64,000 nucleotides of DNA from Dactylorhiza incarnata (GCA_033032865.1 JAWHQI010000075.1:2480001-2544000); one strand, 5' to 3'. Positions 44,884-57,789 are shown, numbered from the stretch's first letter. Numbers and translations: made by a program. Notes: generated from the letters alone by a model not told the origin.

Positions 44884-47026
44884 ATGGTTGGCGACGCTAG
44901 CGAGGCGGAAGGCCGGCTGAAGTGCGCCTGGGCCTTCACCGACCATACCTTCTTCAACAACAATCTGACCGAGGTAGAATACCTCGCTGTCGTCGCCGAC
45001 TTCGTGCCGTCGGGGTTCTCCGCCCGCTGCCCTAGCGAGGACGATGTGATCAACGTCCCTATGCAAGACGAGCTCGCCATCACTACCGCCCACTTCGGGG
45101 TCGGCCTGCGCCTGCCTCTATGGTCAGAAGTTCGCCAGGTACCTACTGGTCTCGATTACTTTCAAATCTTATCACCATTTAAACTCTCGCTCGCTTCTTT
45201 GATATCTCGCCATTTCGCTCACCAGGTGCTCAAACAGTTCGGCGTGATACTGGGCAGCTGACCCCCAATGCAATGGCAGTCATCATCGCGTTCATGTGCT
45301 ATATGATAGAAGAACACATCGAGTTCAGCTTACCGGTCTTCCGGAAGATGTTCTCTTTCAGAGCCTATAAGGATGGCACAGCCTACTTCGTGGGCTCGGG
45401 GCTCAAGGTTGTCGAGACCGTCAACAAGAGCCACTACTGGGCGCAGAAGTTCCTCTTCGTCAAGGGGAACTTCGACAACGTCCCCTTCTTCCAATTCAAC
45501 ACGGCGAGAGCACCTACCGCCCCTCGCCTCTCAGCAGCCATGACGCTGCCCTATTCCAGTTCTTCAACAAGAAGAACTTCGAGGTGGTCCATCTCCGCCG
45601 AAACCTCGACTCACTGCCGCCGGTGCTCCCTGGGGAGGGTACGTATCTTGCTCGCCCACTTATTTTTCTTAAGGCTTTCGTCGACTATTTCTAATCAAGA
45701 GATTACGGCAGGTGAGCGAGACATCCCCGTCCATCCTCCTTACGCGAGCAACCGGCCAGCCTCTGCGGGCCTCGCTCTCGCCCAAATGGGAGCGGATGCC
45801 TGCCGCGAGCCCCCCATCCTGCTGCCCCGCCTACCAAGAAAGGGGGTGAGTTTTCTGGTCGCAAGGAGTCCTTCTCGCATCCCTCCCAGAAGAAAAGCAA
45901 GAAGAATCCTCACCCATCCGAGAAGGGAAAGGAGCGTGTCGAGGCCTCCCCAGGAAAGATCCCACCGGTCGACCTCCCCGAGGAAAGGGAGTCCGTCGAG
46001 CCGGTCAAACAGTTCGCCAGGATCTCTTCCCTGCCGATGTCGCTGAACCATTGGAACTTTGGTCTCGGCCAAAGGCACAAGAACGAGGCCAGCGAGTTCC
46101 TGCTCTACTGGAATCTCGAGGTCAACAAGGCCTCCATCTCCACTCTCCTCCCTTCTTGGGTGGAGCAGCCGATGGTCAACGGACAGGAGTTCTCGCTCTC
46201 CTTTGGACTGTATGGTCGCGAGGATGCCTTGGTCTTCAAAGCCGAGACCGCTCTCTGGAGCTCGCCCACATTACGGGTCGGCGCTGCCTTCAGCTGGAGC
46301 GCCATAACGAGGAGCTCTCCCATGCCTACAAAGACTCGGCTGCCAAGATTTTGAGTCTAAAGGAGAGACTGCTCGCCGCTGACGAGCTTCTCCTCGACCC
46401 TCAAGATGGAGTGGTAAGTCTTCGAGCTCTCGCTTCCCACCTATCCTATCAACACTTCTCCTGCTTACCTACTTTCTTCTTTACAGGATGCCGAGACCAC
46501 CCGTGATCTCCACGCTTGCATCTCCATCGTGGAGAATGAGGTCGCCGGGTTGAAAGCTTACAACCAGGAGCTGATCTGTGCCGCCGTTCCCCTGTCTCCT
46601 CGCCGTCTGAGGAACGACCAGCGAGCCATGGAGGAAGAATGTTGCGAGGCTTCTGTCACCGCGGTGTGGTACATCTTCAGGTCCATGCAGGGAGCCAGTC
46701 TGCTGTCCGCCGAGGCTGCCGACCTAACGATCGAGAATGTAGTCCCAGAGCTGTTCCTGCCTCTTCCGCCCCCTGCAGATAGCGAGGACGAGCTGCCCCC
46801 TCCCGCTATAGTTAGAACTTTGTACTATTTTGTTTTGTTCCATTTTTTGGCTGGCGAGACCGCCGCGATAGATGTAATTGACTTAAATGAAATAGATGAA
46901 AGTTTTTCATGCTGGTTCATCTTGTTCTCGCTGTTCATGTATGCTGCCTTTTTTCTCGCGTTTATTATTTGTTCTTTTGCCATCGCATTCGTCATGATCC
47001 TGCCCGCCTATCACGTAACCGCCTAG
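44884..47026 (+). pseudogene. G antisense gene 2, protein with 'putative gypsy-type transposon' (PF04195-like) domain
   Basis: Exon 1 (44884-45138) starts MVGDASEAEGRLKCAWAFTD and includes VPMQDELAITTAHFGVGLRLPLW. Intron 45139-45225; exon 2 begins VLKQFGV, and a missing base near 45250 shifts the frame before LTPNAMAV-type sequence; FRKMFSFRAYKDGTAYFVGS and VNKSHYWAQKFLFVKGNF follow, then a second frame change near 45500. Further introns: 45639-45711 and 46414-46486, with GT-AG ends. The C-terminus has coiled-coil segments (ECCEASVTAVWYIFRSMQ) and ELFLPLPPPADSEDE. The F stop codon is lost, giving a spurious hydrophobic tail. The pattern resembles the uncharacterised plant PF04195 family by memory. 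Role unknown; no catalytic motif seen. Confidence 0.65.
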
Positions 47027-47399
47027 CCTTGACTTAGGATACACACTCACCACGTTAGTTCTCGCCCTTCTAGCCGGCCTTAGAGTGATAGGTTTCAGGA
47101 TCCACCCCTCTGAATCTATTTCTCGCGGGGGGCGAACATTTCCCCCTTTCGACTTTGGCGAGCGAGATCCCTGCATGACATCTCTCATTGTTCCCAGGGA
47201 CCTGAAGGATCCTACTCTCCCCCCTACGTCGGCGAGAGAAATTTTTCATTCGGTTTACCCATCTGGGTCGTCCACTCGCCAACTTTACCTTAGTTTGTCT
47301 GCGAGGACCCTAATTCCCGGGAGAGCCCCCCCTGCTCGCAGGATGAGCTCCCCCTCTGTCTCGCCGTACGAGACCACCCATTCTCGCCATTTGTGAGGC
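47027..47399. other. Spacer between G antisense gene 2 and the tandem array
   Basis: Rich in TCTCGC/GCGAG hexamers typical of this family; no reading frame or repeat of note. Confidence 0.5.
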
Positions 47400-48090
47400 C
47401 CTGTGGTAATCAGAAACTTGTCACCTTGCCAGCCTCTCCAGAGATCAACCTGACAAACCGTCTATGAGAGCCCGGCAGCAGAATCGATCTGGGGTACTCC
47501 AGCACCAAAGAACTTATCACTTGCCAGCCTCTCCAGAGATCAACCTGACCCACCGTCTATGAGAGCTCGACAGCGGAATCGATCTGGGGCATTCCAGCAC
47601 CAAAGAACTTGCCACTTGCCATCCTCTCCAGAGATCAACCTGACCCACCGTCTATGAGAGCCCGACAGCGGAATCGATCTGGGGCAATCCAGCACCAAAG
47701 AACTTGCCACTTTCCAGCCTCTCTAGAGATCAACCTGACCCACCCTATATGAGAGCCCAGCAGCATAATCGATCTGGGGCATTCCAGCACCAAAGAACTT
47801 GCCACTTGCCAGCCTCTCCAGAGATCAAACTGACCCACCGTCTATGAGAGCCCGGTAGCGGAATCGATCTGGGGCATTCCCACACCAAAGAACTTGCCAC
47901 TTGCCAGCCTCTCCAGAGATTAACCTGACCCGCCGTCTATGAGAGCCCGGCAGTGGAATCGATCTGGGGCATTCCAGCACCAAAGAACTTGCCACTTGCC
48001 AGCCTCTCTAGAGATCAACCTGACCCACCATCTATGAGAGCCCAACAGCAGAATTGATCTGGGGCATTCCAGCACCAAAGAACTTGTTTC
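47400..48090. repeat. 95-bp tandem array of element G, about seven units
   Basis: Units of CTTGCCACTTGCCAGCCTCT, CAGAGATCAACCTGACCCAC, GTCTATGAGAGCCCGGCAGC and GGAATCGATCTGGGGCATTC blocks; starts at 47431, 47526 and 47621. It is the inverse orientation of the F array, as expected because G and F are inverted. Confidence 0.95.
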
Positions 48091-48158
48091 TTGCTCAAAA
48101 AATGACTTCAGAATCTATATATGGAGTATGAAACATACAACAAGTTAGTTACAACGTT

Positions 48159-49693
48159 TTAAGGATATAATCTTTTCAAATCATCCCCACTTCTGGCTCG
48201 GCCGAGAGGTACCCCTTCCACATCCTGGAGGTGGTACCCTCTAGACTTGAGCACTTCACTTACAATGTAAGGCCCCTCCCAGTTGGGCTCCAGCTTACCT
48301 ACAGCGGCTCCTCTCCCTGCCGCATCTACCTTCTTCAGGACCAAGTCCCCTCTCTCGAACTGTTTTATTCTGATATGTTGATCAAAGTACCTGGCCATCC
48401 GCCTCTTGACTTCCTCCTGTAGAACAGTAGCGAGCTCTCAGAGCTCTTCTACCAGGTCCAGGGACAACCTTTGTTCTGCATCATTTTCCACTAGCCATTC
48501 GTCATCCCCTTCGCCCATGGCGACCACCCTGGGGGTTTTTACCTCGAACTCTATTGGGAGGACGGCCTCAGACCCGTGAGAGAGTTTGAACGGAGTCTCC
48601 CTGGTGGCGGTATTTGGAGTAGTCCTCAAGGCCCAGAGGACCGAGGGCAGCTGCTCCACCTAGTTGCCCCTGAGATTCTCCACTTTCTTCTTGAGTAGGT
48701 TGACAATTATCTTGTCCGCTGCCTCAACTTGACCATTACTTCTCGGGTGGTGGACTGATGCGGACTTGAGGTCAATGCTGAGTTGGGTGCAGAAACTAAC
48801 AAACTCTTCACTGGCAAATTGTGGTCCATTGTCCATCACGATGGCCAGCCGGAGCTCGTGCCTGCAAATTATCTCACCCCACACAAAATTTCTAACCACT
48901 TGGGTCGTTACCTTAGCCAGCGCCTTTACGTCTACCCACTTGGAGAAGTAATCGATCATTACAAATAGGAACTTCCTTTGGCCACTAGCTTACGGGAAAG
49001 GGCCTACCAGGTCCAAACCCCATATAGCAAAGGGCCAGGGGGCTGTGATGGTTCAGAGTCTCTAAGCTGGCAAGAGCTGGAGAGGAGCGAACAGCTGACA
49101 CTTTGAACATTTTCTTGTGAACTCCACAGCATCTTTGCTGAGGGTGGGCCAAAAATAGCCTTGCCTCAACACTCTACCTTCCAAGGTTCGGCTCCCGGAG
49201 TGACTGCCACATTCTCCCGAGTGGATTTCTTCAAGGACTCTCGGGACCTCCTCCTCTGATACACAACGGGCCAGGAGTCCCGAGAGTGTTTTCCTGTAGA
49301 GTCCTCCTACATGCAAGGAATAATAAGCCGACTTATACCTGAAGCGTTGTCTATCCACGTCCCCTTCAGGGAACTTTCCCGATGCCAAGAAGGTGACAAA
49401 GGGATCCATCCATGATGCTCCCTGATCCACCTCCATCAGCTCCGCTTCCTCGATGGAAGGTCGGAAGACCAAACCTGACTAACAGGTCCGCCGGGGTGCT
49501 CTCCTCCCTTGGAACATGCTTGATGGTGAAAGTGCGAAATAGACCGATGACCCCCATGACCTTCTCCAGGTAGCATTGGAGGGTCGGCCCCTTTGCTTCG
49601 AATTCCCCTCTGACTTGGCATGCCACCACCATGGAGTCTGTTGAGACCTCGACGTCTTGTACTCCCAGCTCCCGGGCCAATCGCAGGCCCGCT
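48159..49693 (-). pseudogene. pol: G integrase and C-terminal part of second RNase H
   Basis: From 49693: AGLRLARELGVQDVEVSTDS (archaeal-type RNase H), frame change near 49470, then HHCC finger (HSGECGSHSGSRTLEG, KCSKCQLFAPL), integrase core GLDLVGPF, VMDNGPQFASEEF and SNGQVEAADK (D-D-E; the second Asp is kept but the preceding Thr is Met), and a C-terminus ending YHLQDVEGVPLGRARSGDDLKRLYP. At least five in-frame stops (TAG or TAA at expected Gln or Trp, TGA at expected Arg) are seen against the F reading. Not functional. Confidence 0.88.
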
Positions 49694-49698
49694 ATCAC

Positions 49699-50570
49699 TA
49701 TACAACCCCGATATTCGCCAGGCAAGGATACGGTCTAAATAAGGCAGTGGAACGGAGCTCGCTGAAGGGCGAGCGAGAAGGGTCGACGAGACAAGCGCTC
49801 GCGGGTGTGTTCGTCGAACTCCCCCGGTTTCGTCGACCATACCCCTGTTCGGCAAGATCATCAGCAGTCGACGAAGCGTTCTATGATCATTAAAGCCAAA
49901 GGGATGGTCTTGCAAGGGGAGCCGCGAGATCCCGACCTCAGCAATTTACTGCGGAGAAGCAACGGCCAGCGAGCCACCCATCTCGGCAGGCATCGCTCGA
50001 ATTGGCCGGCGAGGTCCTCGCAAGGGATCGCCTAAGAGGGGCATTGTGATTAGGGCTCGCGAGGAGGCCCGCGAGAACATAAGATCTCGCAGGAAGGTTG
50101 TCGCAGCCCCTTGCCCATAAGCCGATAGGGTCAAATTCCCCTTTTACCCTTGGTGGTCTGCCTTTAGCCTCTCCAAACAGCGGAGTTTGGCTGTTAGCTG
50201 ACCCATTTGGGGTGCGGATAGTAAAATCAAAAGGTGGAATCTTGCTATTTGCAGGCCATATCAGAAAATCTATAAATAGGACCTCAATGGCACCTTTGGA
50301 GAGGATCTCACTTCAGCTTCTCTCTCCTCAGGCTTTCTTTGGTTAGCATTTCTAGAGCTCTCCAAGGTGCCCGAGTCTCAGCTTTGGCTTGGGAGGGGAA
50401 GCGCTCAACGATCTTCCGGGTTAGTGGAGGGACCTCCTCGCTGTTACTAAGGTCTTAGTCTTCTTTCTAGTCTTCTGTCTACCTTCTCCGAGGGATCAGT
50501 AAGGGCTAGCTACCCCTCATTTCGGTGAGGGCCCCGAGCTCCATAAGAGACCGAGAAATCGGTTTCAACA
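49699..50570 (+). repeat. 5' LTR of element F (872 bp)
   Basis: Starts TATACAACCCCG (ancestral TG changed to TA) and ends AATCGGTTTCAACA. TATA box TATAAATAGG at 50271-50280. The following TTTTGGTGCGATGAGCG should be the primer-binding site; I could not assign the tRNA. Confidence 0.95.
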
Positions 50571-50626
50571 TTTTGGTGCGATGAGCGTGGAGCGTGGCTG
50601 GTCCAAGAAAGTTCCAAAGAACAGAC

Positions 50627-52180
50627 ATGACAGAAGGTGAGGATCAAGGCGAGGGGTTCAGCGAGCCACCACAGGTGGTGACGCCGAGGATGTTCACAGA
50701 CTTCAGGCGGGAGGTGCTGGACACCTTCGGGCTCGCGGTCGCTGCACTGCGAAGCGAGTTCGCGACGCCGGCACCCCAGGCGACCCTTCCCCCAGCAGCG
50801 GTTGGCGAGAACGCCCCGGGGGGTATGGCCGGAAAGGAAGTTGCAGGAAGTTCAATGCAGGACTTAGAAGGGTGAGTGCTGTTCGCCAGCCCGGCGAGCT
50901 TCGTGCCGGCAAGCTTTGTGCCGGCGAGCGCGGCGCAGGCGAGCGAGCGCCCGGAAGACATGGCGACCGTGGGAGTGGTCCAGGCGAATGCTGTTCTCGC
51001 GAGCGCAGTCCCCGCGAGCTCGAGTCTGGCGAGAGAGCTTGGGGGGCGAGCGGAGCGAGCGGAGCGAGAAAGGGTGGTAGAAGGGGGAAGCCCCTTCTGC
51101 GAGTTGGTACTTTCTGCACCTATCCCAGCAGGGTTCGGAGAGTGGGACAGGGTGTACAACAATGGCAGGGATGACCCTGTCCAACATCTCCAGTCTTTTG
51201 AGGACTCGGTCTCCATCAGGCCGATGTCGGATGCATTCAAGTGTCGGCTCTTCGGCGTCACTCTCAAGGAAAAGGCCAGGGACTGGTTCCATCAACTCCC
51301 TACAGGGTCGATCTACGCCTTCGAGGATTTGCGCAGGAGTTTCTTGTTGCGATTCTCAACTGCAAAGAAGAGGAAGAAGGACGCCGAGTCCCTCTTCAAA
51401 GTGAAGCAGGAGCCAAAAGAGTCGTTGGCTCGCTACGCGGATCGGTTCCAGGAAGAAGTGCTACTCACTCAGGAGATGCCAGAGTTTGCACTCCAGCTCG
51501 CCTTCACCGTCGGGCTAAAGGAGAGTTTCTTCAAAATGGCTTTGAAGAGGAAAGCCCCTGTCTCCTACGAGGAGCTGATGGAGAGGGTGGCAGAAGAGTT
51601 TGAGAGTGAGGAGGCCAACCCGGAGCTCACCAAGAGGCTAGAAAAGCTCAGTGAGCCGGAGGTCAGGAAGCAAGAGGTAAGGAGAAGGGAAGAGCCCAGG
51701 GCCCTAGAGGGGGAGTGGAGGCAGCGTGCTGAAGGAATGCAAGGTCAGGGAAGAGGTTACGACCCGGGAAGGGGTAACTTCTATGGGGGTCAAGGAAGAC
51801 CACATCAGCTGGGATGGAGGCAGGGTCCGAGGTAATTGTCCCCCCCCCCACCTCAGCAAGCCATGGCGATCTGGAGGGGAAGAGGAAGAGTATGGAGAGA
51901 AGAGGCGAGAGAAGAAGCGGGAGCAAGAAGGAGGAGGAATAGGGTGGCGGAAGGCGAAGCAGGGGAGGTGGCGTTGCCATATTGTGACTTCCACGATGAG
52001 GAAGGTCACGCGACGGCCACCTGCCCAGAGTTCCTGGAAACCAAAAGGGGCCGAGCCCCCGCGCCAAGGCAACAGGTGAGAATTGAGGAGGTCGAGCCAC
52101 GAGGGGAGGAGGAAGAAAGGTGTGAAGACAGAGTTGATGTGGGGAGCAGAGGAGGGATCAGGGTGATCCATGGGGGGTAG
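50627..52180 (+). pseudogene. gag: Element F gag with two in-frame stops
   Basis: ATG at 50627 (MTEGEDQGEGFSEPPQVV). In-frame TGA at 50873-50875 and TAA at 51833-51835; otherwise one frame. After an Ala/Ser-rich N-terminus the capsid region reads GEWDRVYNNGRDDPVQHLQS, LKEKARDWFHQLPTGSI, LRRSFLLRFS and ESLARYADRFQEEVL, matching the retrotransposon gag family. The zinc-knuckle variant YCDFHDEEGHATATCPEF follows near 51985. A run of 10 C just after the second stop lies in a Pro tract. It would form the particle shell. Confidence 0.88.
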
Positions 52181-52182
52181 GG

Positions 52183-52740
52183 GTGGAGGCACCCCGCAAG
52201 GCTAGCCTTCATACCATCTATCGGCGGAGCGTGGCCTCAACATCCACTGCTCCACCCCCGGCGGAGATAATTACTTTCTCCCAGAAGGACATGCCAAGCT
52301 ATGAAGACCCGTTCTGCGATGCGCTGGTCATCCAGACCGCCATCGAGAACTTCACCGTCTCGCGGATTCTAGTCGATAATGGGAGCTCGGTCAATGTCGT
52401 TTTCAAGAAGGCATTTGACGAGATGAAGGTGGAGTCCAAGAGGGTGTTGGCCTCGGATGGCCCCCTATTCGGCTTTTCAGGAGAAAGGAAGGAGGTAGAG
52501 GGTGGAGTGGGGCTCCATGTGACCCTCGGAGGGCAGTCCTGGAACTGCCGCATCGTGATAGTGGACGCCCCAAGCAGCTACAACGCCATCTTCAGATGAC
52601 CTCTCATCAGCGCGTTTTGATGCGTCCCTTCCACCTTCCACCAGTGCCTCAAGTTCAACGCGGGTGGAATCCAGGTCCGGGTCCGGGGAGACCCCAAGAT
52701 GGCGAGACAGTGCTATGTGACGACTGTCAACACCATCACC
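52183..52740 (+). pseudogene. pro: Element F aspartic protease region
   Basis: A frame change separates it from gag. SRILVDNGSSVNVVF carries the catalytic triad as D-N-G, and SYNAIFRPLISAF-like sequence is the usual YNAIxGRPxL motif with a lost Gly codon and stops at 52597 and after. An acidic Glu-rich linker (52744-53130) leads to reverse transcriptase. The protease would process gag-pol. Confidence 0.75.
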
Positions 52741-53138
52741 TAGATGGGAGAAGCGGAGGAGTTCGATAAAGTGATGGAAGAGGCGGCAGGAGCCGAAGTA
52801 GAGAATAGAGTCGAGGAGAGGATGGAGAAAGAGGAAGTTCATACCCAGGAAGGGGTCGTTCAAGGACCCAGGGAGGAGAGGGGAGAAGAAGAGGAGAAGG
52901 AAGAGGATACCCAGGTAGGAGGAGTGGAGGAGTTGATGATGGTAGGGGAGGAAAAGATGGAGGAAGGAGCCCAAGCGCTCGCTTGCGTAGGAGAGAAGGA
53001 AAGTGCTTGGGGAGAGCAATCCGGGCTGGAGGCCGTGGATGAGGTCGTGGAGCTTGAAGTCACCACTCAGCTTGGGGTGGTGGAAAAGGTCCGAGTCAGC
53101 GGAGAGCTCAGTTCGGAGGAGCAGGCCGAGATCCCGGC

Positions 53139-56100
53139 TTGCGTGCAGAAGACGTCTTCGCTTGGAGCGCTGCGGAGATGCCCGGGATCGTTGCGGATAT
53201 GGCTTGCCACCGCCTCAACCTCGACCCCGACACCCGCCCCATCCGTCAAAAGAGGAGGGCCGTAGCGGACAAGTTGGAAGATCCCATCCGAGAGGAAGTG
53301 GGTAAACTCCTGCAGGCAGGTTTTGTATCGGAGATCCAGTATCCAGGCTGGTTCTCCAATATAGTCATGGTGAAGAAGGGAGGAGGTAAGTGGCGCATGT
53401 GTATTGACTTTCACTTCTTAATAAATCATGCCCGAAAGATTGCTACCCCCTGCCCAGAATCAACGCGCTGGTTGACTCAGCCGTTGGTTTCTCTGTAATG
53501 TCTTGCTTAGATGCTTTTTCAGGTTATCATCAAATCCGCATGCACCCCCTAGACATCAAAGATGCCTCTTTCATCACGGGGGACGGATGCTACTATTATA
53601 AGATGATGCCCTTTGGGCTCAAGAATGCAGGTGCCACTTATCAAAGGATGATGGATCGGGTCTTTCGCGAACAAAGGGGAAGAAACTTGGAGGTCTATGT
53701 CGATGATCTCATGGTAAAGAGCCGGGACCTTGGGTCTCACCTCCGAGACCTTGAGGAGACGTTCGGGACCCTACGAAAGTATAAGATGAAACTCAACCCC
53801 TTGAATTGTGTCTTCGGGGCTAGCCGGGGAAATTTCCTAGGCCACTTACTCACCCCGGCAGGAGTGGAACCTAACCCAGACAAGGTCAAAGCGATAATGG
53901 AGTTGGGGTCGCCGAGAAGCCCGAAGGAGGTTCAAAGCCTCACGGGGAAGTTGGCCGGAGTTAGCAGGTTCCTCTCCAAGGCGGGAGAGAAGTGTGCGCC
54001 TTTCTTTAAGGCGCTAAGGGGGAACAAAAAAATTGAATGGACTTCGGAATGCGAGGGAGCCTTCCAAGCATTGAAAGAGCAACTCACCCAAACCCCCTTA
54101 CTTCAAGGGCCGAGATCGGGAGAAGACCTATCCCTATACTTGGGAGTGGGGTCTAAAGCCATGAGCGAAGTGCTGATCTGGGAGGAGGGGAGGAAGCAAT
54201 TCCCTATCTACTATGTCAGCCGAGTGCTGTAGAAGACGGAGCTCCGATACCCAATCTTGGAAAAGTTGGCTTTCGCATTGGTGGTGGCGGCTCGGAGGCT
54301 CCGGCCCTACTTTCAGGCACACTCCATCAGGGTAGTGACGGATCACCCGCTCCGCAAAATCATGGAAGGGGTAGAACACTCGGGAAGATTGGCAAAATGG
54401 TCCGTGGAGCTGAGCGAGTTCGATATCACGTTCATACCCAGGACATCAATCAAGGCCCAAGCGGTGGCAGATTTCATGGCCGACTACACATCCGAAGTGG
54501 GGACACATGAATCGCCTCCCCCAGTGGCATGGAGGATGTTGGTGGATGGTGCCTCAGGAAAGTACTCCTATGGGGTGGGGGGGGGGGGGTCATCCTAGTG
54601 AGTCCCCAAGGGACAAGAATCGAGCAAGCCCTGAACATCCATTTTCCAATTACCAACAACCAAGCAGAGTACGAGGCGGTGATAGCGGGCCTGCGATTAG
54701 CTCGAGAACTGGGAGTGCAAGACGTGGAGGTCTCGACGGACTCCATGGTGGTAGCATGCCAAGTCAAGGGGGAGTTTGAGGCAAAGGACCCGACCCTCCT
54801 GCAGTACTTGGAGAAGGTCAAGGGAGTCATCGGGCAGTTCCACACTTTCTCCATCAAACATGTGTCAAGGGAAGAGAGTACCCCCGCAGACCTCCTAGCC
54901 AAGTTCGGTCCTCGAGCAGGAGGGACGGTTTCAGAACTTTTCCGTCCCTCCATCGAGGAAGGAGAACTGATGGAGGTGGATCAGCGGGTCTCGTGGATGG
55001 ATCCATTCATCTCTTTCCTATCATCAGGGAAGTTCCCAGAAGGGGACATAGACAGGCGACGCTTCAGGTATAAGTCAGCTTATTACTCTTTGCATGCAGG
55101 AGGGCTGTACAGGAAGACTCTCTCGGGACTCCTGGCCCGTTGTGTTTCGGAGGAGGAGGTTCCGAGAGTCCTGAAAGAGATTCACTCCGGGGAGTGTGGG
55201 AGTCACTCCGGGAGCCGGACTCTGGAAGGAAGGGTGTTGAGACAAGGTTATTTCTGGCCCACCCTCAGCAAGGATGCGGCGGAATTCGCAAGGAGGTGTT
55301 CAAAGTGTCAGCTCTACGCTCCACTCCAACTCCTCCCAGCCCAGAGGCTCCAAACCATCACGGCTCCCTGGCCCTTCGCCATATGGGGGTTGGACCTAGT
55401 TGGCCCTTTCCCTCAAACTAGCGGCCAAAGAAGGTTCTTACTGGTCATGATCGATTATTTTTCCAAATGGGTAGAAGTGAAGGCACTCGCCAAGGTAACA
55501 TCTCAAGTTGTGAGGAATTTTGTATGGGGGGAAATAATTTGCAGGCACGGCCTCCCCCTGGCTATAGTGACAGATAATGGGCCGCAATTCGCTAGCGAAG
55601 AATTCGTTAGCTTTTGCACCCAACTTGGCATCGACCTCAGGTTCGCATCGGTTCACCACCCAAGAAGCAACGGCCAGGTGGAAGCGGCAAACAAAGTAAT
55701 CGTCAACCTACTGAAGAAGAAGGTGGAGAACCTCCGAGGGAACTGGGTAGAGCAACTACCATCCGTTCTCTGGGCCCTGAGGACTACCCCCAACACCGCC
55801 ACAGGAGAGACCCCGTTCAAACTTTCTCATGGATCCGAAGCAGTCCTTCCCATCGAGTTTGAAGTAAAGACCCCCAGGGTGATCACCGCAGGTGAAGGGG
55901 ATGAAGAGTGGATGGTGGCCAACGATGAAGAACAAAGGCTATCCTTAGACCTGGTGGAGGAACACCGGACCAGGCCACCATCAGGCAGGAGGAAATCAAG
56001 CGGTGAATGGCCCGGTATTTTGACAAGCACACCCGAGTAAAGGACTTTCGAAAAGGGGACCTGGTCTTGAAGAAGGTCGACGCATCTGGGAGAGGGGACG

Positions 56101-57748
56101 CGGTAGGTAAGCTCAACCCCAATTGGGAGGGTTGATGAGTCTGGTTTATACAGTGATTTCTGGCCTCATTTGGGTTTGTTTTAGTGTCAATGCACTTCAT
56201 TTGCTGTTCATATACGCTTATATTGATAGCATGGCGTTTCTGCTCCTTTTGTGCAATCCTTTCCCCTTTGTGGCATGTTTTTCCTATTTATTACTGTATG
56301 CCTGTGTTATGGATCCGGTGGTGTGCATGGATCAGGGTTATGTGTACTTTTCCTGCAGGTCCTGGGGTCGTGTGCACGTTCGGGATGGTGCGGGATGATT
56401 TTTGGCCTAAAAAGCCTCTGATCGTGCGCATTCCTTCGCGCACGATCAGGTGCACGATCATTGATCGTGCGTTAATTCCCAGCCCAGATCAAGATCGGAC
56501 CAAAGATATGCGCACGATCACAGGCCTTTCTTCGCGCACGACCACTGGTCGTGCGCCCCTGACCGTGCGATGTTTTCTATTTTCCCTTTGCTACAGGTTG
56601 ACTGCGCACGATCACAGGCATTCCTTCGCGCATGACCATTGGTCGTGTGCCTCTGACCGTGCGCAGTACTTATTCTGCTCCCTATTTAAGGCGCTGTTCC
56701 GCGATTTTAGGTATTCAACAAGGTTTTTGGCGCGATTTCTGCGCGCGACTCCGCCGTTCCACCTCTCCAAGGTCCCTCCTTCCATTCCTCCCCTTGAGAA
56801 AGCTTCATCCATTGATCCTAAGGGCATTCTAGGGTCCCGGAAGCATTCTTCGCCATCTACGGCCTACATTCCAAGAGGAAGACATCTCCATTGGGGGAAG
56901 AAGAAGTGAACCCAGCTCTGAGAAGAAGATGGGGAGCAGTTGGAGGTAGTGACAGCCTCTACATCCCGGAAGCAACCAAGGACTGAGCTCGGAGGAGGCG
57001 TGACGACCCCCCATTCCGACCACGATCCGCGGCGAGGCTTCTCATCTCGTGGTTACTTCTACCCTTTCTCTTTTTGTGATTTGTACTCTTAATAGTTGTA
57101 ATGAACTGAATGAACATCTATTTGTCTATGAATGGAAGTTTATTTATGATCTTGTCTCTTCGTTATGCTGTGTTGTGATGCGCTCCACCCCCGCTCCACT
57201 TACACCCACACATTCTAGCACCCGCTCTAGCAAGAGCTGGAAGCGATAACGAAGAGGTGCCTTCGACCCTCGCCCCTCACATTTGCACTCACCTCATCCA
57301 TATGCTCACTGGCCATCCGCTAAGCGAAGCACGGCATCGCGGCCTGCACTGAACCCATCCACCAAGCGAAGCGGTGATTGCGACCCGCATAGTGTCTAGT
57401 TTTCTCATTTCCCGTTCTATAAAATCAACCAAATCCCCCACTTGTTTTGTTAAACCTAGAACCCCCATAATTAATTTCCTAACGAGCAAATCGTATTCCC
57501 TAACTTGCGGTCCTTTGAGAACGATATTCGGGGAGCTACTCCCTACTTTTATTACTTGACAACGACCGGTGCACTGCCGTCGTACCGCATTTCGTGCCCG
57601 CTAATTAGCGGTGTGGAAATAGAGCGTCAAGGGTCCATACATTGTAAGTGAAGTGCTCAAGACAGGGGGGTATCATCTCCGAGATGTGGAAGGGGTACCC
57701 CTCGGCCGAGCAAGAAGCGGGGACGATTTGAAGCGATTCCATCCTTGA
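53139..57748 (+). pseudogene. pol: Element F reverse transcriptase, two RNase H domains and integrase
   Basis: Reverse transcriptase from DVFAWSAAEMPG and KKGGGKWRMCIDF; frame change near 53450; then LDAFSGYHQIRMH, YKMMPFGLKNAGATYQRMMD and catalytic VYVDDLMVKS. First RNase H to TDHPLRKIMEG. Archaeal-type RNase H: MLVDGASGK, then a run of 13 G (54577-54589) shifting the frame, then NNQAEYEAVIAGLRLAREL and STDSMVVA. Integrase: HSGECGSHSGSRTLEG with CSKCQLYAPL (HHCC), GLDLVGPF, TDNGPQFASEEF, SNGQVEAANK (D-D-E). A TAA at 56038 ends the longest frame; the C-terminus continues to NPNWEG, is split by solo LTR P (56133-57629), and finishes PYIVSEVLKTGGYHLRDVEG to TGA at 57746. Confidence 0.93.
56133..57629 (+). 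mobile_element. Solo LTR P (1497 bp) of the A/C/D family
   Basis: Starts TGATGAGTCTGG and ends GAGCGTCA, with target duplication AGGGT at 56128-56132 and 57630-57634. It splits the F integrase C-terminus cleanly. It contains GCACGACCANTGGTCGTGC-type palindromes (perfect arms at 56534-56556, weaker at about 56450 and 56626). There is no internal sequence, so it formed by recombination between two LTRs. Confidence 0.9.
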
Positions 57749-57789
57749 AAATTTTATTATGACGCCAGTTGAATATTTTATCTCACTTG

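Noticed and set aside
46840..47026. A membrane protein segment (hydrophobic tail of G antisense gene 2)
   Set aside because: It appears only after the position where the F copy has its stop codon; read-through of an untranslated region is the simpler explanation.
56133..57629. An intron of the F integrase
   Set aside because: It has LTR ends, a 5-bp target duplication and family-typical palindromes instead of splice sites, so it is a solo LTR.
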